This document shows positions 9,025-17,698 of a stretch of DNA of 64,000 nt, piece after piece. The notes under the pieces are model-generated. The model was not told the origin of the DNA. It worked only from the letters and a program-made list of their open reading frames with translations, and did not search any database. Within the stretch, counting starts at the first letter, position 1. Every line of letters starts with the position of its first letter. Source of the stretch: Candidatus Krumholzibacteriota bacterium (GTDB lineage Bacteria > Krumholzibacteriota > Krumholzibacteriia > JAJRXK01); the NCBI GenBank assembly GCA_029262065.1, contig JAJDAC010000050.1:1-64000 (forward strand). Direction: 5' to 3'. The position numbers and the translations under genes are program-made.

Positions 9025-10008
9025 TCAGAGCCAGAGCTTTCGTGGGGCCCAAGGTGTCGTGAAATCCAGGCCGAGGCTCACAGAGAAAAAGTCACCGTCT
9101 AGAGTGTTCTCACCGTCGAGAATGGAGATATACAGGATGCTGGCCGTCCAGTTTTCGAAGAGCGTGTAGCTCAGCCCGAGGCCGGCGCGTAGTGAGCGAA
9201 TCTGGGAAATTGTCGCATCGAGTTCTCCTTGCGCCGACGATCCGTGCCCGGCGGAACCGTCAGAGCCCCACGCGCTGCCACCGCTCGTCGCAGAGAGCGC
9301 GGAGAGGAAGCGGAGTCGAAGATTGCGCGCAGCTCGATAGCCGATCTCGATGTCGACATCGTTGCGGTTCAACCGAAAACCCTGATTCTCCTCGTCGGAA
9401 CTGTGCCCATAGCGAAGTTGTGCGTACATGCGCGGCAGCCAGGGGCTGAGGGAGCGTCCCACGTACACGCCCAACGACCAACTCACGAGATGCCGACCCG
9501 GCGCGGCGTGGCCCACCGTTTCGTACCGGGAAATCGGGAACTGGATCGCCGCGTAGGGGACGAGCCGCACGGGAGCTCGGCTGGTCAGTGCACGTAGTTG
9601 GATTCTCGCGTCCTGGATCGTCGCGTGATGCTGACCGTCATCGAGATTGAGATTCCAGGGGGCGTTTCCCTCGTACCGCGCCGCGACCCAACTCGCGCTC
9701 GTCGACACCGCTAAGCGCTCGCTCAGGCCGAGATCGAGATGAGCGGAGACGCTGTGATTGCTCTCATCACCGAGAAACCAGCGATCGCCGTCTGCGGTAT
9801 AGCCTCGCGTGCTCTGGCCATCGATGGAATCCGTCGGATAGAGATGATCTCCGCCATTGAAAAACGCATAGCTGAGGCCGAAGCTGCCCTCCCCCTTTTT
9901 CGGGAGCCAGGCCTGCGCGTCCGCGATGCTGGGGTGCAGCACGCCGGTGAGCGCGAAGATCGCCACAGCGCATCGAAGAATGCACGGTTGCGATGCATTC
10001 CTGCGCAC
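9025..10008 (-). CDS. Outer-membrane beta-barrel protein
   Basis: 327 residues from GTG 10008, with a signal peptide ending near S-I-A-D-A-Q-A. The mature protein opens W-L-P-K-K-G-E-G-S-F-G-L-S-Y, a typical first barrel strand. It continues as alternating amphipathic strands with glycine- and aromatic-rich turns and ends in a strand near the C-terminus (F-F-S-V-S-L-G-L-D-F). About 10-12 strands are likely. It overlaps the upstream gene by 1 nt (TAGTG), implying coupled translation with the receiver-like protein. A transport or porin-like role is an inference from fold only. Confidence 0.75.
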   Translation of the reverse strand: MRRNASQPCILRCAVAIFALTGVLHPSIADAQAWLPKKGEGSFGLSYAFFNGGDHLYPTDSIDGQSTRGYTADGDRWFLGDESNHSVSAHLDLGLSERLAVSTSASWVAARYEGNAPWNLNLDDGQHHATIQDARIQLRALTSRAPVRLVPYAAIQFPISRYETVGHAAPGRHLVSWSLGVYVGRSLSPWLPRMYAQLRYGHSSDEENQGFRLNRNDVDIEIGYRAARNLRLRFLSALSATSGGSAWGSDGSAGHGSSAQGELDATISQIRSLRAGLGLSYTLFENWTASILYISILDGENTLDGDFFSVSLGLDFTTPWAPRKLWL

Positions 10009-10529
10009 TACGAGGACTCGGGACTTTCGCGCAGCATGATGGCTTCGTCAATGAGCCCGAATAGTTCACTGGGGTGTCCGGGCAACGCAAATGCTTGCCC
10101 GAAGGACCGCCGTGCTTCTTCGAGTTCGGTGATGCTTGGATCGTCCAGCAGCGGAAGGAATGCCCAGTTGAGCCCCTCGCTCTGCATGAGCGCGCGCATT
10201 GCTTCAGCGCTCGACCCGGAGAAGAGCGCCAAGTCCAGCTCGTCGGCGGGAAGCTTTCGGAGTGCCTCGAGATCGTCGACGACGGTCACGTGATGCCCGA
10301 TCGTCGCGAGAGTTTCGATCAGCTCGTCTGTGAAAATCTCACGATCGAGCTCATCCGATGCGACGCGCAAGACGACGATCGCCGAGGGTGCGAGCGAAGC
10401 CAGCTGCGTGCCGTCGGCACCCGGTGGCGTATTCACGAGGAACTTGTCGCCGCAGGCGGAGGCGTCCGTCGCCGAGCCCATCCAGAGGATGGCGGCAGTC
10501 AGGACGAGAGTAGGGACTTGGACGCTCAT
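10008..10529 (-). CDS. Exported protein with a receiver-like alpha/beta domain
   Basis: 173 residues with an N-terminal signal peptide ending A-S-A-C-G-D-K-F-L. The mature part alternates strands and helices (A-I-V-V-L-R-V-A, H-H-V-T-V-V-D-D-L, D-L-A-L-F-S-G, W-A-F-L-P-L-L-D-D) in the order of a response-regulator receiver. It lies outside the cytoplasm and lacks a clear phospho-acceptor aspartate after strand 3 (F-S-G instead of D-x-x). It is coupled to the downstream outer-membrane barrel gene. A structural or sensory role in the envelope is possible; no enzyme function is claimed. Confidence 0.65.
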   Translation of the reverse strand: MSVQVPTLVLTAAILWMGSATDASACGDKFLVNTPPGADGTQLASLAPSAIVVLRVASDELDREIFTDELIETLATIGHHVTVVDDLEALRKLPADELDLALFSGSSAEAMRALMQSEGLNWAFLPLLDDPSITELEEARRSFGQAFALPGHPSELFGLIDEAIMLRESPESS

Positions 10530-10624
10530 TGGGCACTCTCTCTTAAGAGCGGGGATGGTGGTTCAGCTTAACCCACGGTCGGCTTCCATGACAAGAATCA
10601 ACGCTCTGGCGGAGTTACACCCCG

Positions 10625-13144
10625 CTAGAAGCGAATGCGCTCGCGCAACTGTCGGCCGAATTCGTGGGATTCTTCGGCGAATTGCGCGCTCAACGGGTTT
10701 TCAGCGACTTCGCCTCCCTGGAGGACGGACAGCAGCTCCCGTTGGACGGGGTGTCCGACATGAGCCAAGTGCTGGCGAAAGCCCGCCTCCGTGAGCTCCG
10801 CTGGGTACGCCCCGCCGAGCATGGCGAGGCGGTAGCTGATCTGGGAATTCTGATCCGCTGATGGCGCGATCCAGCGCTGCTTGAGCTCGGTCGCCTTTGA
10901 TGCATCCAACGCGCGATCCGCAGTGATCGTGAGGAGCGTTGCCAATCGTGGGTTCTGGGGATACCGCGCGAGGCGCGCCTGTGCCCAGCTGATCCCGCGG
11001 CTCCACACACGCTGGGCTTCTTCCTGCTTGCCGGCGCGCATCAACACCAATCCTCTCCACCAGCAGATGTAGGCCTGGTTCTCGTCGCCCCACTCTTCTT
11101 GGGCGACGCGGAGTTCGTTGATCGCCCGGCGGTGATTTTCCAAGGATGAGAACGCCATGCCGCGCCAGAGTCGAACCTCGGGGTCGGAGCCAAAGCGCCG
11201 GAGATAGTTTGCGCTCTCCTTCAAGCAGGCCTCCGTGTCCCCTGCCCACAGCGTGGCAAAACTGAGAAACCACTGAGCGGCTTGGTTGGCTGGGTCCTGG
11301 GCGATGACGCGTTCGAAGATTTCGATCGAACGGTCCGCCATGCCGCCCAGGGTGTATGCCACTGCGCGCAGCACGAGGCTCTCGATGTCGGAGCCGTGCG
11401 CCCAGGTCGCATCCTGAACGCGCTCCAAAAGGCGCACGTACTCCGATCTGTGATAGTCCGTCTTGACGAGACCCAGCAAGGCGCTCTTCAGGCGCGGGTC
11501 GATCTGGAGGGCCCGCGTGAAATGTCGTTCGGCCAGTTCAAGATTATCCAGCCCACCACTGTGCGCGGTGTAGTAGTGATCCAGATGGATGGTGCCAACA
11601 CCCACATGTGCTTCGATCAGGTCGGGGTCTATCGCCAAGGATTTGTTGAAATACTGATACGCCGAGTCCATTGCTTCCGGCGTACCGATTCGAAACTCCC
11701 GGGCACCCCGTGCATAGTACTCGTAAGCCTCGATGCTACGCGTGACCGGCTTCGCATCGACGACGGCCTCGCCATCGCTTCGTCCCGGAACGAGTTTGGC
11801 TGCAACCCGTCTGGCCAGCCTTTCTTGGAGGAGGAAGACTTCGTCCAGCTGCCCGCTGAACTCTTCCGACCAGAACTGAAAACCCTCTGCCTTCGCGACC
11901 AGGCCGATCGATACCTGGACCTGATCACGAATGACACGGTAGTGGCCCGTGATCAGGATCTCGGCGTTGAGTTGATCTGCGATATCGGCCAGTTCGAGCT
12001 CGCTGGGATCGTATCGAGCCGAGCTGAGCCACGGTCGCATGCGTAGCCCCTCGATTCGACTGAGCTTGTTCACGAGATCGGAGCCGAGGGCTTCGACGAG
12101 CCAATTCGTCGGTTCCTTGTCGGGGCTGATGTTTTGCAGCGGAAGGGTCGCCACGGATGCCTGGGAGAACCCGCCTTGTTCCGTCACATTCCTCCCGGTC
12201 AGCATCCAACTCACGGCGAGCAGCACGGTCAGGACACCTGACGCGGCCAGCCATCGTTTCCTGGCATCGCGCATCGGAGGCAGGTTGCCGGCGGGATGGG
12301 CTTCATCCCCCGACTCGAGTTTCGCGCTGAACTCCCGGCCCGAGCCAGTGCTCAAGATACGCGAGAGTTCGGAGGCCGATGCGAAGCGATCGGCGGGTCT
12401 CTTTTCCAGGAGCCGCCGAACGACGGCATCGAGCTCGGGGGGCACTTCAGCTCGAACCTTGCTTGGCGCCGTCGCCGGCTCGTTCACCGTGGCATAGAGA
12501 ACTTGTTCCAGGCGATCCCCGGTGAAGGGGCGTCGGCCGGTCAATAGCTCGTACAGGATCACGCCTAGGCCATAGAGATCTGTCTGGGGCGTGGCTTGTT
12601 GCCCCTGGATGGCTTCCGGCGACATGTAGCCTGCGGTGCCTATCTGGCCGCGGCCCATTGTGAGGCGCGTTTGGTCGATGTCCAGCGCGAGACCGAAGTC
12701 GACGACGACCGCACGGCCGTCCGCGTCGACCATCACATTGCGGCTGGTGATGTCCCGATGGAGCACGCCCTGATCGTGGGCGTGCTGAAGGGCCTCGGCG
12801 ACTTCAATAGAGAGGCGACGTGCGTCGGCCACGGGAACCTCACCCGAATCGATCAGATTACGTAGAGTCAGCCCCTCGATCAGCTGAAAGGTGATGAAGA
12901 GGACTCCATCAATCTCGCCGGTATCGTACACGGTGGCGATACCGGGATGCTGGAGGGCCGAAGCTGCCTTCGCCTCCCGGAGAAATCGACTGCGGATCTT
13001 GGGAGATTCTTGGACATCTCTTGGAAGCGTCTTCAGTGCGACATCCCGCTCCAACAGAGTGTCGCGTGCACGCCAAACGGCGCCCATGCCACCCTCGCCG
13101 AGCTTCTCGATGATTTCATAACGGCCCAGGCTTCGACCAATCAT
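10625..13144 (-). CDS. Hanks-type protein kinase with TM segment, TolB/FlgO-like domain and TPR repeats
   Basis: 839 residues. The cytoplasmic kinase domain (~8-265) has the glycine loop G-E-G-G-M-G, Lys38, catalytic loop H-R-D-I-T-S-R-N (Asp131, Asn136), D-F-G (Asp149) and S-P-E. A membrane helix follows at ~300-318. Then comes a TolB-N/FlgO-like domain (T-L-P-L-Q-N-I-S-P-D through L-L-Q-E-R-L-A-R-R-V) and about 350 residues of TPR. The catalytic loop lacks the usual Lys of Ser/Thr kinases and resembles the H-R-D-x-x-x-R-N of tyrosine kinases. It lies 47 nt behind a close paralogue. It probably senses through the extracytoplasmic TPR region. Confidence 0.88.
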   Translation of the reverse strand: MIGRSLGRYEIIEKLGEGGMGAVWRARDTLLERDVALKTLPRDVQESPKIRSRFLREAKAASALQHPGIATVYDTGEIDGVLFITFQLIEGLTLRNLIDSGEVPVADARRLSIEVAEALQHAHDQGVLHRDITSRNVMVDADGRAVVVDFGLALDIDQTRLTMGRGQIGTAGYMSPEAIQGQQATPQTDLYGLGVILYELLTGRRPFTGDRLEQVLYATVNEPATAPSKVRAEVPPELDAVVRRLLEKRPADRFASASELSRILSTGSGREFSAKLESGDEAHPAGNLPPMRDARKRWLAASGVLTVLLAVSWMLTGRNVTEQGGFSQASVATLPLQNISPDKEPTNWLVEALGSDLVNKLSRIEGLRMRPWLSSARYDPSELELADIADQLNAEILITGHYRVIRDQVQVSIGLVAKAEGFQFWSEEFSGQLDEVFLLQERLARRVAAKLVPGRSDGEAVVDAKPVTRSIEAYEYYARGAREFRIGTPEAMDSAYQYFNKSLAIDPDLIEAHVGVGTIHLDHYYTAHSGGLDNLELAERHFTRALQIDPRLKSALLGLVKTDYHRSEYVRLLERVQDATWAHGSDIESLVLRAVAYTLGGMADRSIEIFERVIAQDPANQAAQWFLSFATLWAGDTEACLKESANYLRRFGSDPEVRLWRGMAFSSLENHRRAINELRVAQEEWGDENQAYICWWRGLVLMRAGKQEEAQRVWSRGISWAQARLARYPQNPRLATLLTITADRALDASKATELKQRWIAPSADQNSQISYRLAMLGGAYPAELTEAGFRQHLAHVGHPVQRELLSVLQGGEVAENPLSAQFAEESHEFGRQLRERIRF

Positions 13145-13191
13145 AGCTCAAGCCTACTGTAGAAGTAGTCTCGCCGGAATCATTGTTGTCG

Positions 13192-15687
13192 CTAAGGCGT
13201 TGGATTCAGCCCGAATGTGTATCTGGCCATCAGCTCGGCCCGGATTTCTTCCGCCTGTCCGAGGAGAGCCCCGAACGCTGGGAAATACTCATAGCTGGAT
13301 TCGCGCATGAGTCCCAGATCCATCTCATTGAACATGCCACTCGACCAGCAGTCTCGATAAGCTTCCCGCGCCTCCTCGTCCAGGCCCACGATCGCGAGAG
13401 CTCGGGCGTGCATGCAGTCGATGGTGTTCGTATTGGTGGAAACGAAGGCCATGGACTCCTCAAGACACGCGAGATTCCCGGCGAGCGCGCAAAGATAGGC
13501 TCGGGTTCCGTGTAGTTGGACATTCTCCGAATATGCGAGAAGTCGGTTCTCGATATAGCTGAGGCTCTCGCCGAGCCGCGAGCGGAACATTTGGTCGTCG
13601 CCGAGGAGATGATAGGCTTGTGCGAATACTTGCATTACCGACCAGTTGAAATCTTCTCCGTACAGGCTGCGCGCCCGTTCGATGCTCGCCTTTGCAATGG
13701 GCAGGCGACCGAGCGCGATGTACGCGCTGCCCATCTGTAGTCGGATCTCGGCATCTTCTCCGAAGCGGAAGAGATAGTCATTGCCAGAGCGGATGCACTC
13801 CGCAGGGTCATTGGCCCAGAGACTAGCAAAGGTGTAGTGCCACAACGCACGCTCGTTTTCCGGATCTAGCTCCAGTACACGCCGAAACAATGCCAGAGAG
13901 CGCTCGGCCAGGCCGCCGAACAGATAGGCGAGGGCCTGCGAGAAGACCGCATCGAGATCCTCGCGGCCAGTCGCGGCAACAAGTTGCCCCTGCTGGAGAC
14001 AACGCTCATTTAGACCGCGATACCACGCGACATTGATCAGTCCGATCCTGGCATCCAGCAGCCCGGAGTCCAACTCCAGCGCACGCGCGAAACGCTGTTC
14101 CGCCAACGCCAGATTCTCGTAGCCGCCGCTCCACGCGAACCAGAATGCCTGGGCGTAGATCGCGCCCAGCCCGACATGCGCGCGGGCAAGGCTCGGATCT
14201 CGATCCAGAGCTCGTTGAAAGAAGGACTGAGCCTTCCGCGCGCCCTCTCGCGACTGATCCTGAAGATGCATCGCGCCCTGCACATACAGCTGAAAGGCCT
14301 CCGAATCCTCGGCGACGGGTCGGGCGATGCCCTCGCGTTGGGAGCGGCTCAGTTCTTCCTGCAGCTGCGCGGCAACCTGCTCGGAGATCATGCGTTCCAG
14401 TTCGACGAGCTTGTCAAAAGGCTCGTCGAACTCCAGCGTCCAGAGCAGAGCTCCGTCGAAGCCTCCGAATAGGGCGATGCTTCCGTAGATACGGTCATTC
14501 GTTTCGGCCACTTGCCCGCCCACGACGGCCTCAACGCCGAGTGACCTCGCAAGTTCTGCTATCCCCTGCGCCTGGCGCGCCCCTCGCAAGGATGTGCTCC
14601 ATGGGATGACGCGCAGCGCGGTGAAGCGATTCAACTTGCTCTGAACGCTAGCCAGCACCGCCTCAGCGATTCCGAGCACCGGCGTCGGCGCGCCCGCCAC
14701 CGCGCTCAGGGGGATCACGGCGACGGATCGAAACTCCGGAGCGTTACGCGAATCGCTCGGAATTTGTTGGAGCAATAGCCAGGCCCCCAGCACCAACAGG
14801 AGCCCGAGGATTCCCGCGCGCGCGATCGTTGAGCGCGGCCAGACGCGAGTTCGGTTTCGGAGAGTGCCTGCGGACTGACCATCGGGGCGCTCCAGCTGAA
14901 GTGCGTCCTTGAACTCCGAGGCGCTACCGAATCTCTCTGCGGGAGTCTTGGCCAGGCCACGCGCGAGAACCTGGTCGAGGGTCGCCGGCACACTCGGATT
15001 GTGGCGGCTGGCCGGCTCGACCCGACTGTGGACCGTCGCATAGATCAGCGCCTCGACCCGCTCCCCTTCGAAGGGCATCCTGCCCGCGACGAGTTCGTAG
15101 AGCACGATGGCGAGGGAATAAATGTCGGAGCGCGCTGTCGCCGGCTCGCCCTGCGTGACCTCCGGCGCGATGTATCCCGCCGTGCCCAGTGGCTGAGTCG
15201 CGAGGGTGCGCGTAGTGTCGGTGCGGGTAGCGAGTCCAAAATCCAGCAGAATCGCGCGGTTGTTGGCATCAACCATGATGTTTCGGGCCGTTACATCACG
15301 ATGAAGCACGCCTCGTTGGTGCGCATGTTCGAGTGCTCCACAGATATCCCTGATCCAGGCAAGCGCCTGTTCGATCTCGACCGCTTTCCCGCCGCAGGTT
15401 TCCTTCAGCGTCGAACCCGTGATGAGTTCGAAGGCAATGTAGATTTCACCGTTCGCCTCGCCGGCGTCGAGCACGGCAGCGATGTTCGGGTGATCGAGTC
15501 GGGATGCCGTCTTTGCTTCGCGCAGGAGGCGAGCGCACGCTTCGGCGGAACTCGCGAACTGGGAGCCGACGATCTTGATGGCCACATCCCGTCCCAGCAC
15601 GCGATCGCGCGCGCGCCAAACGGAACCCATGCCGCCCCGGCCCAGGGAAGACAGGATCTCGTAACGTCCGAATTCGCGTCCAATCAT
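13192..15687 (-). CDS. Hanks-type protein kinase with TM segment, TolB/FlgO-like domain and TPR repeats (paralogue)
   Basis: 831 residues with the same architecture as its downstream neighbour. The kinase domain has G-R-G-G-M-G, Lys38, H-R-D-V-T-A-R-N (Asp131/Asn136), D-F-G (Asp149) and A-P-E. A membrane helix follows at ~288-306 (L-G-L-L-L-V-L-G-A-W-L-L-L), then a TolB-N/FlgO-like domain and C-terminal TPRs. The two proteins share layout and M-I-G-R-x-x-G-R-Y-E-I starts, so they arose by tandem duplication. It is the first gene of the minus-strand block running to the lipoprotein at 8 kb, divergent from the thioredoxin-fold gene. Confidence 0.88.
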   Translation of the reverse strand: MIGREFGRYEILSSLGRGGMGSVWRARDRVLGRDVAIKIVGSQFASSAEACARLLREAKTASRLDHPNIAAVLDAGEANGEIYIAFELITGSTLKETCGGKAVEIEQALAWIRDICGALEHAHQRGVLHRDVTARNIMVDANNRAILLDFGLATRTDTTRTLATQPLGTAGYIAPEVTQGEPATARSDIYSLAIVLYELVAGRMPFEGERVEALIYATVHSRVEPASRHNPSVPATLDQVLARGLAKTPAERFGSASEFKDALQLERPDGQSAGTLRNRTRVWPRSTIARAGILGLLLVLGAWLLLQQIPSDSRNAPEFRSVAVIPLSAVAGAPTPVLGIAEAVLASVQSKLNRFTALRVIPWSTSLRGARQAQGIAELARSLGVEAVVGGQVAETNDRIYGSIALFGGFDGALLWTLEFDEPFDKLVELERMISEQVAAQLQEELSRSQREGIARPVAEDSEAFQLYVQGAMHLQDQSREGARKAQSFFQRALDRDPSLARAHVGLGAIYAQAFWFAWSGGYENLALAEQRFARALELDSGLLDARIGLINVAWYRGLNERCLQQGQLVAATGREDLDAVFSQALAYLFGGLAERSLALFRRVLELDPENERALWHYTFASLWANDPAECIRSGNDYLFRFGEDAEIRLQMGSAYIALGRLPIAKASIERARSLYGEDFNWSVMQVFAQAYHLLGDDQMFRSRLGESLSYIENRLLAYSENVQLHGTRAYLCALAGNLACLEESMAFVSTNTNTIDCMHARALAIVGLDEEAREAYRDCWSSGMFNEMDLGLMRESSYEYFPAFGALLGQAEEIRAELMARYTFGLNPTP

Positions 15688-15794
15688 CGGCTGAGACTAG
15701 CGGATCGTCATCGCGCGGGCCAGTAGCGGCGACGCGCTCCCCATCGATGGCCTATACTGGCCGCGACATCCGTCCCAGTGTGAGGGGAATCCGC

Positions 15795-16997
15795 GTGCTT
15801 CGAACCGTGCTCTGTTGGTCTCTGCTAGTCGCCGCGGCGAGTGCGTGCGCAGCGGACTCGGGCCTTCAACGTTGGGAGGCCTGGCTGGAGGCTCCGATCG
15901 GAAGGCTTGAATTCGAGCTCTACCTCGATCTCGAACAGGGCGTGGCGGAGATTCACAACGCGGAAGAGATCATCCAGATCGCCGATTTCACGCGCAACGC
16001 AGACACGATTGAGATTACGTTCGAATACTACGAGGCGACGCTTCGAGCTCGCCTATCGGCAGACGGAAACACGATGCAGGGCCTCTGGCGCCGTCGCTTC
16101 AGTGACGAGTTTTGGGCCCGACTGATCTTTCACGCGCGTCGGGGCGACGATTCGTCGGACTGCGCGGACCCTGAGCCATTTCTCGGCCGCTGGGATGTGG
16201 AATTCGCCGACCTCTCTGAGCGGTCGGTACTCGTAGTCTCGCGAACGCACGGAATGGGCGTCAGCGCAACCGTACTCAATACGACGGGCGACTATCGCTA
16301 TCTCGGCGGCTGCGTGGATGGGAATCGACTACGACTGTCCCGATTCGATGGTGCCCACGCATTCGTGCTTGAGGTTGTTCGTTTGGACGACGGAACGCTC
16401 ACCGGAAAGCTCAGTGAAGGAAGCTATCGAGAGACGGTCGTATCTGGCTTCCTGAGTCCGGAAGTGCAGGACCCGCCTAGCTATGATCAGCTCGACTACG
16501 CGGGTTCGGTCGATCTCGACGCAGCAACCGTCTACCGCCTCGGCGGAGGAGAGACCACGCTCGCGGAGCTGACCGACGGCGCGAAGGCGGTCGTCATCGA
16601 GATACTGGGATCTTGGTGCCCGAACTGCCATGACGCCAGTCGCCTTCTCGATGAGCTCCAGCGTCGCTACGTGCATCTCGGGCTGCGCGTGGTCGGCCTC
16701 GCGTTCGAACTCAACGAGGACGCCGAGCGAAATCGTAGCGTGCTCCGGCGCTACCAAGAGCGGCATGAGCTGAGTTATCCCATTGTCCTCGGCTTCGAAG
16801 ATGTGCCGCGGGGGCCAGCGGCGGTGTTTCCGACCGTCGAAGGCATGTTCAGTTTTCCTACGGTGTTGTTCTTGCACGGCGATGGGAGGATTCGGACGGT
16901 GCACACGGGCTTCACTGGTCCGGCGACTGGGGATTCGTTTGTTCGGTTGAAACGGGACTTTGATGGGCTTGTTGTTGAGTTGTTGGGTGCGGAGTGA
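15795..16997 (+). CDS. Exported thioredoxin-fold protein (TlpA/ResA-like C-terminal domain)
   Basis: The start chosen is GTG 15795, with GAGGGG 7-8 nt upstream, opening a signal peptide that ends A-A-A-S-A-C-A-A-D; lipidation is possible but the lipobox is imperfect. About 400 residues. An N-terminal ~230-residue beta-rich region is followed by a TlpA/ResA-like thioredoxin domain with redox motif W-C-P-N-C (Cys275/Cys278) and a cis-Pro region (S-F-P-T-V-L-F-L). The role is probably thiol-disulfide exchange in the periplasm. It is divergent from the kinase block, and TATACT at 15753 could be a -10 element. Confidence 0.82.
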   Translation: MLRTVLCWSLLVAAASACAADSGLQRWEAWLEAPIGRLEFELYLDLEQGVAEIHNAEEIIQIADFTRNADTIEITFEYYEATLRARLSADGNTMQGLWRRRFSDEFWARLIFHARRGDDSSDCADPEPFLGRWDVEFADLSERSVLVVSRTHGMGVSATVLNTTGDYRYLGGCVDGNRLRLSRFDGAHAFVLEVVRLDDGTLTGKLSEGSYRETVVSGFLSPEVQDPPSYDQLDYAGSVDLDAATVYRLGGGETTLAELTDGAKAVVIEILGSWCPNCHDASRLLDELQRRYVHLGLRVVGLAFELNEDAERNRSVLRRYQERHELSYPIVLGFEDVPRGPAAVFPTVEGMFSFPTVLFLHGDGRIRTVHTGFTGPATGDSFVRLKRDFDGLVVELLGAE

Positions 16998-17045
16998 TTC
17001 GTGTCACTGAGACCCTGCTCAAGGCCGAGTAAACGAGCCATACCA

Positions 17046-17490
17046 TCACCGCAACAACACGATCTTCCTCGTCATCCCCTCCGAGAACCCGTCGCCCCTA
17101 ACCGACAGCCGCCCGTAGTGCTGGCCATTCCCCACGTCACGCGACTGGCTATCCCGGCCGTCCCATCGGATCAGATGTTCGCCCGCGCTCTGATCTTCCT
17201 TGACCAGGGAACGAACCCGCCGACCGCTTAGGTCGAATATGTCGAGCTGGACCACGGCGCGCTCTGGCAGCCGGTATGAGAGCATCGTGCGATCGCTCGA
17301 TGGTGACGGCCTTGTCGTGGCGTTGAGGTCTGCCGCCGCGCCGAGTCCAAACGTGGTGCCTGCAGATATCGCCGGGCCGACTGTTGCGGCGGCAGAGAAG
17401 TCGCCGTCGTGCATGATCTTATGCAGCGCGCCGTGGACTTGAATGTCTGGCGCGGCGCTTCGATGCGGTCGCCGGGTGTAGGTGGCCGCA
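17046..17490 (-). pseudogene. Remnant: acetolactate-decarboxylase-like N-terminal piece joined to an FlgD-like sorting tail
   Basis: The C-terminal 90 residues are a good FlgD-like immunoglobulin sorting domain (L-S-Y-R-L-P-E-R-A-V-V-Q-L-D-I-F-D, then G-R-R-V-R-S-L, ending R-K-I-V-L-L-R). Upstream in the same frame the text reads D-I-Q-V-H-G-A-L-H-K-I-M-H-D-G-D-F and T-F-G-L-G-A-A-A-D-L, like the start of acetolactate-decarboxylase-fold proteins. It then jumps to the sorting domain, so the catalytic middle appears deleted. No signal peptide is left. The downstream ATG (17414) ORF is therefore probably not a real gene. Confidence 0.5.
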
Positions 17491-17494
17491 GCAA

Positions 17495-17650
17495 ACGATC
17501 CGGACCTTGAACCTGAATTCCGAAGGCCTGGATGTCGACAAGGTCGTGATCGCTTGCTGCGAGTGCACGGTCTTGGAGATTCGTTTGATCGGCCCGACCA
17601 TCGTGAGCAATGAGGACCGAAGCTGGGGAGTGATCAAGGCGCTGCACTGA
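17495..17650 (+). pseudogene. C-terminal remnant of an exported protein with the S-W-G-x-I-K tail
   Basis: 51 codons read T-I-R-T-L-N-L-N-S-E-G-L-D-V-D-K-V-V-I-A and on to I-V-S-N-E-D-R-S-W-G-V-I-K-A-L-H, then TGA. The ending matches the tails of four intact exported proteins in this window. Upstream in this frame there is no plausible start or signal peptide. It abuts the opposite-strand ALDC/FlgD-like remnant, so this spot holds the broken ends of two different cargo genes. Confidence 0.5.
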
Positions 17651-17698
17651 TCGAGTGATTCAGTCGGATTCGAAGGCTTCGCTGGCGCTCTGCCGTCG

